DNA from: Microbacterium paraoxydans
GTDB lineage: Bacteria; Actinomycetota; Actinomycetes; Actinomycetales; Microbacteriaceae
Direction: 5' to 3'
DNA length: 64,000 nucleotides
Assembly (NCBI RefSeq): GCF_900105335.1
Contig: NZ_LT629770.1
Coordinates: 1,612,001-1,676,000, forward strand
A program made the translations under genes and the position numbers. Position 1 is the stretch's first letter, and every line of letters starts with the position of its first letter. Below are positions 24,488 to 32,802 of the stretch, piece after piece. The notes beneath the pieces were generated by a model. The model had not been told where the DNA came from. It did no database searches and saw nothing but the letters and a program-made list of their open reading frames with translations.

Positions 24488-25489
24488 ATGCCCGCGAGCG
24501 TGAAGGATGTCGCGGCTCTCGCGGGGGTCTCGGCGTCGACCGTGTCGAACTACCTGAACCACCCGCACGTCCTCGGCGCCGCCAGCCGGGAGCGCGTGCG
24601 CGCCGCGATCGCCGAGCTCGGCTTCGTGCCGAACGAGTCGGCCCGCCAGCTCCGCGCCGGCTCGAGCAAAGCCCTCGCCCTCATCCTCCTCGACGCCTGG
24701 CTGCCGTACTTCAACGACCTCTCCCGCGGCGTCGACGACGTGGCCCGCGAGGGCGGCTGGTCGCTCTTCTTCAGCGACAGCGCCCGCGATGCCGCCCGCG
24801 AGGAGCAGAACATCGACATGTTCGAGGCCCACCGGGTGCAGGGCATCGTCATCTACCCGCGCGGCGATGTCGTGCCACGGCTGGAACAGCTCGCGACTCG
24901 CGGGATCCGCTCGGTGGTCGTCGGCCCCATCCGGGATTCGCCCTCCGTCGCCGCGGTCACCTTCGACGACCGCGGCGGCGGACGGCTGGCCGGGGAGCAC
25001 CTGCTCTCCCTCGGCCGTCGCCGCATCCTGTTCCTCGGAGCCCCGACGGTGAGCCAGTCGAACGATCGTCTCGCCGGGCTGCGCGACGCGGTGGCGGGGA
25101 CCGACGCCCGCGTCTCCGTCCTCGACGTCGAACACCTCACGACCCAAGACGGCCTCCGGGCCGGGGCGCACCTGGCGGACCTCCCGGCGGAAGAGCGACC
25201 AGACGCGGTCTTCGCCGCGAACGACGGGGTGGCCCTCGGTGTACTCACGCAGCTGCTCCGCCACGGCATCCGCGTGCCGGAGGAGATCGCCCTCGTCGGG
25301 TTCGACGACATCGCCGCCGCGCACCAGGGCGTGGTGCCGCTGACGAGCGTCCGCCAGCCCGGCTACGAGATCGGCCGCGCCGCCGGGGCCGCGCTGCTGC
25401 AGCTCCTCGCCGATCCGACCGCCGCGCCTCCGGCGCCCACGCCGTTCCCCGCCGAGCTCATCGTGCGGGAGTCGACCGTGGGGCGGTGA
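24488..25489 (+). CDS. LacI-family transcriptional regulator
   Basis: The protein has 333 residues, full length. ATG at 24488 follows GAAGGAGG. The helix-turn-helix VKDVAALAGVSASTVSNYLN (about residues 5-24) and hinge (FVPNESARQLRAGSSKALAL) are intact, followed by the sugar-binding core with VFAANDGVALGVLTQLL and IALVGFDDIAAAHQG. It is divergent from the ketose 3-epimerase gene, and two identical TTGGCACGTTACAA sites lie in the gap. It most likely represses the epimerase and itself, with a ketose as inducer. Confidence 0.93.
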   Translation: MPASVKDVAALAGVSASTVSNYLNHPHVLGAASRERVRAAIAELGFVPNESARQLRAGSSKALALILLDAWLPYFNDLSRGVDDVAREGGWSLFFSDSARDAAREEQNIDMFEAHRVQGIVIYPRGDVVPRLEQLATRGIRSVVVGPIRDSPSVAAVTFDDRGGGRLAGEHLLSLGRRRILFLGAPTVSQSNDRLAGLRDAVAGTDARVSVLDVEHLTTQDGLRAGAHLADLPAEERPDAVFAANDGVALGVLTQLLRHGIRVPEEIALVGFDDIAAAHQGVVPLTSVRQPGYEIGRAAGAALLQLLADPTAAPPAPTPFPAELIVRESTVGR

Positions 25490-25496
25490 ACCCCGC

Positions 25497-25580
25497 GTTC
25501 ACAACTCAGGAGAAGAGCGCCGCTCCGCGTCGAAACGGCCGGTCCGGCCGTTTCCCCGACGTTTCTCCTGAGTTGTGAAC
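25497..25580. terminator. Nested long inverted repeat between convergent genes
   Basis: Outer arms of 18 bp (25497-25514 GTTCACAACTCAGGAGAA; 25563-25580 its exact complement) enclose a second perfect hairpin, 25532-25554 (GAAACGGCCGG, T, CCGGCCGTTTC). The element fills the space between the LacI gene and the fucU stop. It could act as a terminator in both directions, but the nested cruciform is more elaborate than termination needs. Confidence 0.7.
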
Positions 25581-25584
25581 GACG

Positions 25585-26004
25585 TCAGGCCGAGGGGTGG
25601 CCGACCACGCCCTTCCGGAGCAGTGCGTTGCCGTACTTGCGCGTCTCTCCCGTGCGCACCATGAGGTAGGCCTCCTTCGCGACCTCGTAGTACGCGAAGC
25701 GCTCGACGAAACGCGTGGTGTCGAGCTCCGTGCCGGCGGCGGCCATCAGTTCGCGCTGCACGTCCAGCACCTCGCCGTCGGCCGAGGTCATCAGGTCGAT
25801 CCCGGGCGCGTCGTCGAGCGGCAGTACGCTGCGGATGGCCGCGACGACCTCGGGTGTCGTGGTGCCGGGAAGATCGACCACGCGCGCCCCGAGGCCCCAG
25901 GCCGGGAAGTGCGCGTCGGCGACGACCACGGCGTCGGAGTGCCCCATCCGGTCGAGATGCAGCAGCAGCTCCCCGGTCAGCAGCGGGTGGATTCCTTCGA
26001 GCAC
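25585..26004 (-). CDS. fucU: L-fucose mutarotase (FucU/RbsD family)
   Basis: The protein has 139 residues, typical of FucU. The N-terminus MLEGIHPLLTGELLLHLDRM is followed by GHSDAVVVADAHFPA with the conserved His22 and Asp residues, and the C-terminus has the family Tyr/Lys pair (RKYGNALLRKG). It interconverts the alpha and beta anomers of L-fucose, feeding the dehydrogenase encoded 25 nt upstream. It is the last gene of the minus-strand fucose operon. The mapping to fucose rather than ribose rests on FucU-type sequence and on the pathway neighbours. Confidence 0.9.
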   Translation of the reverse strand: MLEGIHPLLTGELLLHLDRMGHSDAVVVADAHFPAWGLGARVVDLPGTTTPEVVAAIRSVLPLDDAPGIDLMTSADGEVLDVQRELMAAAGTELDTTRFVERFAYYEVAKEAYLMVRTGETRKYGNALLRKGVVGHPSA

Positions 26005-26029
26005 GGCGGCTCCTCTCGGTGGACGGACG

Positions 26030-26998
26030 TCAGGAGGCGGGGATGAGGCCCTCGGCCGCGAGGTTCTCCCACAGCGCGGAGGGGATCTGCAGCGAAGCGT
26101 ACTCGGCGTTCTGCCGGAGCTGCGCCGGGCGACTGCCGCCGACCACCACGGAGCGCACCACGTCGGCCTGGAGCGGGAACCGGATCGCGGCGGCCGGCAG
26201 GGGCACGTCGTGATCGGCGCACACCGCGGCGATGCGCACGAGGCGGTCCCACAGCTCGTCGGGGAGCTGTCCGTACTCGTACCGGCCGTCCCGACGCGGC
26301 TCGTTCGCCGCGAGGAGTCCGGAGTTGAACACCGACGCCGCGACGATCCCGGTTCCGGTCTCGCGGCACGCGGGCAGCACGTCGACGGCGGCGGGCTGCT
26401 CCAGCAGCGTGTACCGACCGGCCACCATCACGAGGTCGAGGTCTGCGGAGCGCACCGACGCCGCCAGAGCCTCCGAGACCATCGAGCCGATGCCGATCGC
26501 GGTCACCTCGCCGTCCGCGCGCAGCTGCTCCAGGGCGGGAAGGGCCTCGGCGAGCGCGAGGTCGAGGTCGTGCCGCTCCGGGTCGTGCAGGTAGAGGAGG
26601 TCGATGCGCTCGATGCCGAGCCGCTCGCGGGACTCGTCCAGGCTCGTCCGGATGCCGTCCGCCGAGAAGTCCCACACGCGCTGGAGGTCGTCCGGCACGT
26701 GGAAGTCGTTCGCGGTGTCGAGGCCGCCGGCGTGGTCGGGGTTCGGGCGCAGCAGCCGGCCGACCTTGGTCGAGAGCACGTACTCGTCCCGCGGCTTCGT
26801 CTGCAGGAAGGCTCCGAGTCGACGCTCGGACAGCCCGAGGCCGTAGTGCGGAGCGGTGTCGTAGAAGCGGATGCCGCTCTCCCACGCCGCGTCCAGCACC
26901 GCCCATGCGTCGTCGTCGGACAGCTCACGGAAGAGGTTGCCGACGTTCGCGGCACCGTAGCCGAGGGTCGGGACGGTCAGGCGCTCAGGCGTGGACAT
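26030..26998 (-). CDS. Aldo/keto reductase, probable L-fucose dehydrogenase
   Basis: The protein has 322 residues from ATG at 26998 (an ATG two codons upstream is possible). Family motifs are present: [20 protein letters not shown] with catalytic Asp and Tyr, [10 protein letters not shown] with Lys, and LLYLHDPE with the His. It resembles the actinobacterial and proteobacterial L-fucose (galactose) dehydrogenases related to pyridoxal 4-dehydrogenase. It oxidises L-fucose to L-fucono-lactone with NAD(P). The start lies within the end of the dehydratase gene (14-nt overlap), indicating translational coupling. Confidence 0.85.
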   Translation of the reverse strand: MSTPERLTVPTLGYGAANVGNLFRELSDDDAWAVLDAAWESGIRFYDTAPHYGLGLSERRLGAFLQTKPRDEYVLSTKVGRLLRPNPDHAGGLDTANDFHVPDDLQRVWDFSADGIRTSLDESRERLGIERIDLLYLHDPERHDLDLALAEALPALEQLRADGEVTAIGIGSMVSEALAASVRSADLDLVMVAGRYTLLEQPAAVDVLPACRETGTGIVAASVFNSGLLAANEPRRDGRYEYGQLPDELWDRLVRIAAVCADHDVPLPAAAIRFPLQADVVRSVVVGGSRPAQLRQNAEYASLQIPSALWENLAAEGLIPAS

Positions 26999-28280
26999 GC
27001 GCACCCGTCCAGGTGTACTCCGCGATGCTGTCGGCCTTCATCTCCATGCCCGTCCCCGGCGCGGTCGGGGCCATGTAGGAGCCGCCCTGGATGTCGGTCG
27101 GCACGACGAAGTGCTCGTGCAGGTGGTCGACGAACTCGATCAGGCGGCCCTCGCGGGTGCCGGAGACGGCGACGAAGTCGAACATCGACAGGTGCTGCAC
27201 GGCCTCGCACAGCCCGACGCCGCCGGCGTGCGGGCACACCGGCACGTCGAACTTCGCCGCGAGCAGCAGGTTGGCGATGTTCTCGTTGACCCCCGCGACG
27301 CGGACGGCGTCGATCTGCATGACCGAGATCGCGTCGGCCTGCAGGAGCTGCTTGAAGATCATCCGGTTCTGCGCGTGCTCACCGGTGGCGACGCGGATGG
27401 GCGCGACGCCGCGGGCGATCTCGGCGTGGCCGAGGATGTCGTCGGGGCTCGTGGGCTCCTCGATCCAGGCGGGGTGGAACTCGGCGAGCGCGTTCACCCA
27501 CTCGATCGCCTCGGACACCTCCCAGCGCTGGTTCGCGTCGATCGCGATGGGGAAGTCCGGGCCGCACACCTCGCGCGCCTTGCGGAAGCGGCGGATATCG
27601 TCGTTGAGATCGGCACCGACCTTGAGCTTGATCTGCGTGAAGCCGTCGGCCATGGCCTCCCGGGCGAGGCGCTCGAGCTTCTCGTCGGAGTAGCCGAGCC
27701 AGCCGGGGCTGGTCGTGTAGCCGGGGTATCCCGTGGCGAGGAGCTGCTGCTCGCGCTCGGCCCGGCCGGGCTCCGCCGCGCGCAGGATCTCCAGCGCCTC
27801 CTCGCGGGTGAGGGCGTTGGTGAGGTAGCGGAAGTCGACGAGGTCGACGAGCTCCTCCGGGGTCATCCGGGCGAGCAGCTGCCAGAGCGGCAGGCCCGCG
27901 CGCTTGGCCTTGATGTCCCACAGCGCGTTGACGACCGCGCCGATGGCCATGTGCATGACGCCCTTCTCCGGGCCCAGCCAGCGGAGCTGCGAGTCGCCGA
28001 TGATCTCGCGGAACGTGCCGCCCATGTCGTCGAGCAGCGGCTCGATCTCACGCCCGACGAGGTGCCCGGCGAGCGCGTCGATGGCGGCGACCTGCACGTC
28101 GTTGCCGCGGCCGATCGTGAAGACGAAGGCGTGCCCCTCGATGCCGTCGCCGGCGTCCGTGCGGACGATGACGTACGCGGCGGAGTAGTCGGGGTCCGGG
28201 TTCATCGCGTCGGAGCCGTCCAGGCTCAGCGACGTGGGGAAGCGGATGTCGGTGGTGTCGAGGGCGACGATACGGCTCAC
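26985..28280 (-). CDS. L-fuconate dehydratase (enolase superfamily)
   Basis: The protein has 431 residues from GTG at 28280, preferred because GGAGAGGAA sits just upstream; an ATG at 28295 adds five residues. The N-terminus [20 protein letters not shown] is characteristic of L-fuconate dehydratases. Catalytic and metal residues are visible: Lys in [11 protein letters not shown], Asp and Asn in [10 protein letters not shown], Glu in [10 protein letters not shown] and His in [11 protein letters not shown]. It converts L-fuconate to 2-keto-3-deoxy-L-fuconate. First gene of the minus-strand fucose operon, driven from the shared divergent promoter region. Confidence 0.93.
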   Translation of the reverse strand: MSRIVALDTTDIRFPTSLSLDGSDAMNPDPDYSAAYVIVRTDAGDGIEGHAFVFTIGRGNDVQVAAIDALAGHLVGREIEPLLDDMGGTFREIIGDSQLRWLGPEKGVMHMAIGAVVNALWDIKAKRAGLPLWQLLARMTPEELVDLVDFRYLTNALTREEALEILRAAEPGRAEREQQLLATGYPGYTTSPGWLGYSDEKLERLAREAMADGFTQIKLKVGADLNDDIRRFRKAREVCGPDFPIAIDANQRWEVSEAIEWVNALAEFHPAWIEEPTSPDDILGHAEIARGVAPIRVATGEHAQNRMIFKQLLQADAISVMQIDAVRVAGVNENIANLLLAAKFDVPVCPHAGGVGLCEAVQHLSMFDFVAVSGTREGRLIEFVDHLHEHFVVPTDIQGGSYMAPTAPGTGMEMKADSIAEYTWTGAHVHA

Positions 28281-28323
28281 GGGGTTCCTCTCCATGCGCG
28301 GGTCGTTCTTCCACGCGGATCTC

Positions 28324-28357
28324 TTGGAGTGTAAACATCCGATGTCTATACTGTCAA
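28324..28357. promoter_or_regulatory. Overlapping divergent promoters with one shared operator (L-fucose genes)
   Basis: Plus-strand promoter: TTGGAG (28324-28329), 17 nt, TATACT (28347-28352). Minus-strand promoter: TTGACA (28357-28352), 18 nt, TACACT (28333-28328). The two promoters occupy the same 34 bp, facing each other. The palindrome ACATCCGATGT (28335-28345) lies in both spacers at once. One bound repressor dimer should therefore close both the dehydratase operon and the hydrolase/dehydrogenase operon. The boxes are read directly; the repressor is inferred to be the FCD protein at 31341. Confidence 0.75.
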
Positions 28358-28403
28358 CGAGACCGGCCGCTGAGCAGCGGCCTCCCGAACGATCAGGAGA
28401 ATC

Positions 28404-29264
28404 ATGAAGTTCGCGCGGCTCGGCACCCCGGGGGCGGAGATCCCCGTCCTCCTGGAGGGTGACCGCTACCTCGACCTCCGCCCGGTGACATCCGATGTCA
28501 ACGGCGACTTCCTTGCGGGAGACTTCGTCGCCCGCGTCGCCGCCGCCCGCGACGCCGGGGAGCTCTCCGAGCTGCCGGACGCCGCGACGATGCGCATCGG
28601 CGCCCCGATCGCCCGCCCGAGTGCGGTGATCTGCATCGGGATGAACTACGCCGCCCACGCCGCGGAGTCGGGGTCGGAGCCGCCGACCATCCCCATCATC
28701 TTCCTCAAGACGCCCAACACGGTGGTCGGCCCGAACGACGCCGTGACCATCCCGCGCGGGAGCGAGAAGACCGACTGGGAGGTCGAGCTCGGCATCGTCA
28801 TCGGCACCCGCACCGCGTACCTCGACTCCCCGGACGAGTCGATGGCGCACGTCGCCGGCTTCGTCGCCGCGAACGACGTGTCGGAGCGCGACTTCCAGAT
28901 GGCGGTCTCCGGCGGGCAGTGGTCGAAGGGCAAGATCGCCTTCGGCTTCAACCCCACGGGTCCGTGGCTGGTCACGCCCGACGAGGTCGACCACCAGGCG
29001 CTCGGCCTCCGCAGCTTCGTGAACGGCGAGCCTCGGCAGGACTCGAACACGAGCGACATGATCTTCACGGTCGAGCAGATCGTGCACCACCTGTCGCAGT
29101 ACGTGACGCTCGAGCCCGGTGACCTGATCCTCACGGGCACGCCGCAGGGCGTGGCCCTGTCCGGCAAGTACCCCTACCTGGCGGCGGGCGACGTGGTCGA
29201 GATCGAGATCGACGGCCTCGGCCGCCAGCGCCAGGACTTCATCGCATGGGAGGCAGAGAAGTGA
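28404..29264 (+). CDS. Fumarylacetoacetate-hydrolase-family enzyme, probable 2,4-diketo-3-deoxy-L-fuconate hydrolase
   Basis: The protein has 286 residues; ATG at 28404 follows CAGGAGAA. The FAH core is recognisable: [30 protein letters not shown], the metal-binding [14 protein letters not shown], and [15 protein letters not shown] near the C-terminus. In fucose clusters this enzyme splits 2,4-diketo-3-deoxy-L-fuconate to pyruvate and lactate. It is followed by the dehydrogenase that makes its substrate, with overlapping stop and start. A second copy of the operator palindrome lies inside this gene at 28488-28498. Confidence 0.88.
   Translation: MKFARLGTPGAEIPVLLEGDRYLDLRPVTSDVNGDFLAGDFVARVAAARDAGELSELPDAATMRIGAPIARPSAVICIGMNYAAHAAESGSEPPTIPIIFLKTPNTVVGPNDAVTIPRGSEKTDWEVELGIVIGTRTAYLDSPDESMAHVAGFVAANDVSERDFQMAVSGGQWSKGKIAFGFNPTGPWLVTPDEVDHQALGLRSFVNGEPRQDSNTSDMIFTVEQIVHHLSQYVTLEPGDLILTGTPQGVALSGKYPYLAAGDVVEIEIDGLGRQRQDFIAWEAEK
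28486..28500. promoter_or_regulatory. Intragenic copy of the fucose operator
   Basis: TGACATCCGATGTCA is a perfect 15-bp palindrome around a central C and contains ACATCCGATGT. It lies 83 nt inside the hydrolase gene and 143 nt from the shared promoter operator, near an integral number of helical turns (about 13.6), so looping or roadblock repression is possible. Confidence 0.55.
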
Positions 29265-30037
29265 CCCTTCGACAGGCTCAGGGACCCGACGCCGGCACGG
29301 AAGGCCTCGTGGCCATCGTCACCGGTGGCGCCTCCGGCATCGGCGCGGCGATCGCCGACCGTCTGCACGCGGACGGCATCACCGTCGCGGTCCTCGACCG
29401 CGACACCACACACGCCGACGAGCGCTTCGCGGCGTTCACCGCCGACGTCTCCGACCGCGCGAGCGTGGACGCCGCCGTCGCCGCTGTCGCCGAGCGCTTC
29501 GGCCGCATCGACATCGTCGTCAACAACGCCGGCATCGGCGCGCAGGGCGACATCGCCGCGAACGACGACGACGAGTGGGCGCGCGTCCTCTCCATCAACG
29601 TCACCGGCATCGCACGGGTGACATCGGCGGCACTGCCCTGGCTGCGGAAGTCCCCGGCCGCCGCGGTGTGCAACACGGCCTCGATCGCCTCGACCACCGG
29701 GCTCCCGCAGCGGGCGCTGTACTCCGCGTCGAAGGGCGCCGTGTCGGCTCTGACCCGCGCGATGGCCGCCGACCACCTGCGCGAGGGCATCCGCGTCAAC
29801 GCGGTCAACCCCGGCACCGCAGACACGCCGTGGGTCGGACGACTGCTCGACTCCGCGGCCGACCCCGCCGCCGAGCGGGCCGCGTTGGAGGCACGACAGC
29901 CCCACGGACGCCTGGTGAGCCCCGACGAGGTCGCCGCCGCGGTGGCTTACCTCGTGAGTCCCGCCGCGGGCTCCACCACGGGCACCTTCATCGAGGTCGA
30001 CGGGGGGATGGCGCAGCTCCGCCTCCGCCCCGAGTGA
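29261..30037 (+). CDS. Short-chain dehydrogenase, probable 2-keto-3-deoxy-L-fuconate dehydrogenase
   Basis: The protein has 258 residues from GTG at 29261, overlapping the hydrolase stop, with GGGAGG 7 nt upstream. The SDR motifs are [16 protein letters not shown] (cofactor), NNAGIG, the catalytic Ser in NTASIAS and [11 protein letters not shown] (Tyr/Lys). It oxidises 2-keto-3-deoxy-L-fuconate to the 2,4-diketo acid. Unusually, residues 2-8 (TLRQAQGP) are encoded by a copy of the dispersed CCCTTCGACAGGCTCAGGGACCC repeat, so this repeat forms the start of the protein. Confidence 0.9.
   Translation: MTLRQAQGPDAGTEGLVAIVTGGASGIGAAIADRLHADGITVAVLDRDTTHADERFAAFTADVSDRASVDAAVAAVAERFGRIDIVVNNAGIGAQGDIAANDDDEWARVLSINVTGIARVTSAALPWLRKSPAAAVCNTASIASTTGLPQRALYSASKGAVSALTRAMAADHLREGIRVNAVNPGTADTPWVGRLLDSAADPAAERAALEARQPHGRLVSPDEVAAAVAYLVSPAAGSTTGTFIEVDGGMAQLRLRPE
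29265..29287. repeat. Dispersed repeat CCCTTCGACAGGCTCAGGGACCC inside the SDR start
   Basis: A full 23-bp copy begins two codons into the dehydrogenase gene and is translated. Related copies are at 50718-50833 and 63177-63232. Confidence 0.8.
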
Positions 30038-30393
30038 CCCGATCTTCCCGACAGCCCGGTGTCTCCCCGCGAGACCCCGGGCCGTCCCCGTCCCGTCCCC
30101 ACCCATCCCATCCCCATTGGCCCCATCCGTCCCCATCCGGGATCAATTCCGCTCCCCCACCCCGCCCCACAGGTCCCTTTCTCATCCCGCACGCCGCCTC
30201 GCCGCGCGGGCGGGATCAGAATCGCTCCTCGATGCGGCTGCCGCGGGCCGTTTCCCATCCCGCGCACCAGAAGGCGCACCGCCGGGACGACCGTGAGCGG
30301 CACGGCACCCATGCGGCCCGGATCAAAAGCGGGCCCGGACGGTGCTCCGGAGGTGGCATATTGCACCCGCTCCGCTTAGGGGTGCGGGTGGGG
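30038..30393. other. Intergenic region with duplicated GGGATCA...ATCCC unit, no gene
   Basis: This 356-bp gap between convergent genes begins with a C-rich pyrimidine tract (30075-30140; CCCATCC/CCCCATCC repeats). Two similar units follow: GGGATCAATTCCGCTCC (30139-30155) and GGGATCAGAATCGCTCC (30212-30228), 14 of 17 identical. Each is followed by a TTTC[TC]CATCCCGC segment that could pair with its GGGAT start. Open frames here look like composition artefacts. I see no promoter or RNA gene I can name. Confidence 0.5.
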
Positions 30394-31293
30394 TTAGAGG
30401 GAGTAGACGGAGGCGGCGGTGGCGTGGAAGAGGGCGTCGGGATCGATGCCGCGGGAGGAGGCCCACGTCGCCACGGCGTCGGCCCAGCGGCTGCGGGCGG
30501 ACGGCTGATACACCGGTGCACCGTCGGCGAGAGCGTGCGTGCCGTCATGCTCCGCGGGACCGACCGCCGACACGGGCCAGTCGCTCCCCCACATCAGACG
30601 CTCGGGACCGAAGACGTCGGCCGCGGTGTCGAGGAAGGGTTCGAGCTGCGCGAGGCTCCAGTCCCCTCCGGCCTCCGCGGGCAGTCCGGACACCTTGCAG
30701 AACACCCCGGGGTGTCGCGCCAGCTCGGCGAGGTCGCGCTCCCACTCCACCGAGGGCGTGCGCGGAGCAGAAGCCGTCCCGACCTCCGGCTTCCCCAGGT
30801 GGTCGAGCACGATCCGCAGCTCGGGGATCGCACCCGACAGTCGTGCGAGGTCCGGGAGCTGCGCGGCACGCACGCATGCGTCGAAGGTCCACCCGTGCGC
30901 CGCGACCTCCCGGGCTCCGGTGATGAAGGCCGACGAGAGCATCACGCCGTCCGGCTCCCCCTGCAGGAGATGACGCACCCCGACGACCAGGGGCTCCGCG
31001 GTGAGACTCTCCAGGTGCACCGTGGTGTCGGTGCCGCGATCGAGCCGAGCGCCGGCGACGATGCCGACCACCCCGAGCCGCTCCGCCTGTCCAGCCACCC
31101 ACCGCACCTCCGCGAGGAAGTCGTCCTCGATGGTCTCGGCCTGCACGAACACGGCCCGCTCGTCCGTGGCCCGCTCGACCCGCGCACGCTCGAACTCGTC
31201 GGCGCCGAAGCGCCCCGCGAGCGGCCCTTCGAGCCACGTGTACCCGAGGGCTTCCGGGTCCCACAGGTGCAGGTGCGAGTCGAGGATGCGCAT
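30394..31293 (-). CDS. Amidohydrolase-2 family, probable L-fuconolactonase
   Basis: The protein has 299 residues. The metal motif MRILDSHLHLWDP (His7, His9) opens the protein, with IVLDHLGKP and LMWGSDWPVS (Asp) later, as in COG3618 L-fucono- and L-rhamnono-lactonases. It hydrolyses the lactone from the fucose dehydrogenase to L-fuconate. It is separated from the other pathway genes and divergent from the FCD regulator. An ACATCGGATGT operator in the 47-bp gap between them suggests common control. Confidence 0.88.
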   Translation of the reverse strand: MRILDSHLHLWDPEALGYTWLEGPLAGRFGADEFERARVERATDERAVFVQAETIEDDFLAEVRWVAGQAERLGVVGIVAGARLDRGTDTTVHLESLTAEPLVVGVRHLLQGEPDGVMLSSAFITGAREVAAHGWTFDACVRAAQLPDLARLSGAIPELRIVLDHLGKPEVGTASAPRTPSVEWERDLAELARHPGVFCKVSGLPAEAGGDWSLAQLEPFLDTAADVFGPERLMWGSDWPVSAVGPAEHDGTHALADGAPVYQPSARSRWADAVATWASSRGIDPDALFHATAASVYSL

Positions 31294-31311
31294 GTCCCCA
31301 TCCTGCCGCAG

Positions 31312-31322
31312 ACATCGGATGT
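31312..31322. promoter_or_regulatory. Fucose operator at the lactonase/regulator junction
   Basis: ACATCGGATGT is the exact reverse complement of the palindrome at 28335. It sits 19 nt from the regulator start and 18 nt from the lactonase start, so both genes are probably regulated, including autoregulation. Confidence 0.7.
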
Positions 31323-31340
31323 TGTGCGAGGATGAGCGCC

Positions 31341-32018
31341 ATGGCAGTCACGGACGAGGCGATCGAGAAGATCAAGGCGATGATCGTGTCGGGCGAACTG
31401 GCCCCCGGCGATCGCCTGCCCCCGGAGAAGGAGCTGTCCGAGCGCCTCGGCCTGTCCCGCAACTCCATGCGCGAGGCGGTCAAGGCGCTGGAGGTCATCC
31501 GCGTGCTCGACGTGCGGCGCGGCGACGGCACCTACGTCACGAGCCTGGAGCCGCACCTGCTGCTGGAGGCGATCGCCTTCGTCGTGGACATGCACGACGA
31601 CGACTCGATGCTGGAGATGTTCGCCGTCCGCCGGATGCTCGAATCGCAGGCCACCGGTCTCGCGGCGACCCTCGGCACGGACGAGGCGATCGCCGCCCTG
31701 CAGGAGGAGGTGGAGGCCGTCGACGCGTCCGTCGGGATCGAGGAGCTCGTCGACCACGACATCCGCTTCCACCGCGAGATCGTGGGCATGGCGGGCAACG
31801 CCTACCTCGCGAGCCTCATCGAGCACCTGAGCAGCCAGACGGTCCGGGCGCGCGTGTGGCGGGGTCTCACGGAGGGCGGCGCCGTGGAGCGCACCCTGTC
31901 GGAGCACCGCGCCATCGCCGATGCCATCGCCCAGCGTGACTCGGCGCTGGCGACCTCCCTCGCCACGGCCCACATCGCGGGTGTCGAGCGGTGGCTGCGG
32001 CAGGCGGCGTCGGCCTGA
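31341..32018 (+). CDS. GntR-family regulator with FCD domain, probable L-fucose pathway repressor
   Basis: The protein has 225 residues from ATG at 31341, chosen for its GAGGA 8 nt upstream; ATG at 31332 adds three residues. The winged-helix DNA-binding domain (LPPEKELSERLGLSRNSMRE, about 24-43, then RGDGTYVTS) precedes an all-helical FCD ligand domain with the metal-binding pattern DHDIRFHREIV and a later SEHRAIADAI. It is divergent from the lactonase gene over an ACATCGGATGT site. The ligand is inferred to be a fucose-pathway acid. Confidence 0.9.
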   Translation: MAVTDEAIEKIKAMIVSGELAPGDRLPPEKELSERLGLSRNSMREAVKALEVIRVLDVRRGDGTYVTSLEPHLLLEAIAFVVDMHDDDSMLEMFAVRRMLESQATGLAATLGTDEAIAALQEEVEAVDASVGIEELVDHDIRFHREIVGMAGNAYLASLIEHLSSQTVRARVWRGLTEGGAVERTLSEHRAIADAIAQRDSALATSLATAHIAGVERWLRQAASA

Positions 32019-32022
32019 GTCG

Positions 32023-32685
32023 TCAGGCCCCGAGGCGCTGCATCGCCGCGTCGAACTCCGCCGCCGAGCTGTCACTCACCTCGTGGAACAGCAGCTGGTC
32101 GAGCACGTCGGGCGCGGCGGTGAAGTAGGGCACCCCGGCTGCGCGCAGCCCCGTGATGTCGTCGGCGGAGCGCAGCGATGCGGCGAGGACGTTGGAGCCG
32201 CTGCCCGCGCACATCTCCTGCATCCGGGCGATGAGCGCGTCGCCGTCCATGCCCGCGTCGCGCATGCGTCCGAGGTAGGGCGCGATGTACTGGGCGCCGA
32301 TCGAGGCGCACGCGAGCGCCTGCGCGACGGAGTACACCGCGGTGACGAGGACCGTGGCCCCGTCGCGGACGAGGGCCGAGGCCGCCGCGAAACCCGCTGC
32401 GGTCGCGGGCACCTTGACCGCCACCCGGTCGCCGAGCGCGCGGATGCCCTCCGCGTTCCGGAGGAAGGAGTCCGGGTCGCCGCCCCACGTCTGGAAGAAG
32501 ACCTCCCGTGCGCCCTCGTCCACCCAGCGGGCATAGAGGTCGGGGATCTCCGCGGCCGTCCGCCCGCCGCGCTCGAGGATCGTGGGGTTCGTCGTGACGC
32601 CGTGCACCACCCCGGCGGAGAGGAGCCGCGAGACGCGGTCGGAGTCGGCGCTGTCGACGTACAGGCGGGGCGCGATCGCGGTCAT
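32023..32685 (-). CDS. Transaldolase-family protein (FSA/TalC-like)
   Basis: The protein has 220 residues, the size of fructose-6-phosphate aldolase/TalC-type small transaldolases. Motifs: RLYVDSADSDRVSRLL, HGVTTNPTILERGG and the Schiff-base lysine in VAVKVPAT, then GAQYIAPYLGRMRDAG. It performs aldol cleavage or transfer on a sugar phosphate. It is divergent from ribokinase/RbsD across a gap with two TGT-N4-ACA operators, so the two sides are probably co-regulated. It is convergent with the FCD regulator (4 nt apart). Confidence 0.9.
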   Translation of the reverse strand: MTAIAPRLYVDSADSDRVSRLLSAGVVHGVTTNPTILERGGRTAAEIPDLYARWVDEGAREVFFQTWGGDPDSFLRNAEGIRALGDRVAVKVPATAAGFAAASALVRDGATVLVTAVYSVAQALACASIGAQYIAPYLGRMRDAGMDGDALIARMQEMCAGSGSNVLAASLRSADDITGLRAAGVPYFTAAPDVLDQLLFHEVSDSSAAEFDAAMQRLGA

Positions 32686-32704
32686 CGGGGTCTCCTCGCG
32701 GACA

Positions 32705-32720
32705 ACCTGTCGTTACAGGT
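32705..32720. promoter_or_regulatory. TGT-N4-ACA operator 1 in the transaldolase/ribokinase gap
   Basis: ACCTGTCGTTACAGGT is a near-perfect palindrome, differing from the 14049 site at two central positions. It lies 20 nt before the transaldolase start. Confidence 0.7.
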
Positions 32721-32731
32721 GGGGCTTCGGC

Positions 32732-32747
32732 TAATGTAATGACAGCT
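32732..32747. promoter_or_regulatory. TGT-N4-ACA operator 2 in the transaldolase/ribokinase gap
   Basis: TAATGTAATGACAGCT holds the core TGTAATGACA. TAATGT could also serve as a -10 box for the ribokinase operon. Spacing to operator 1 is 27 nt. Confidence 0.5.
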
Positions 32748-32802
32748 CCCGAACCTTGTCAAAGACCGGGAGCCCGCGCTGTCGAGGAGGATCAGGAGCG
32801 AG

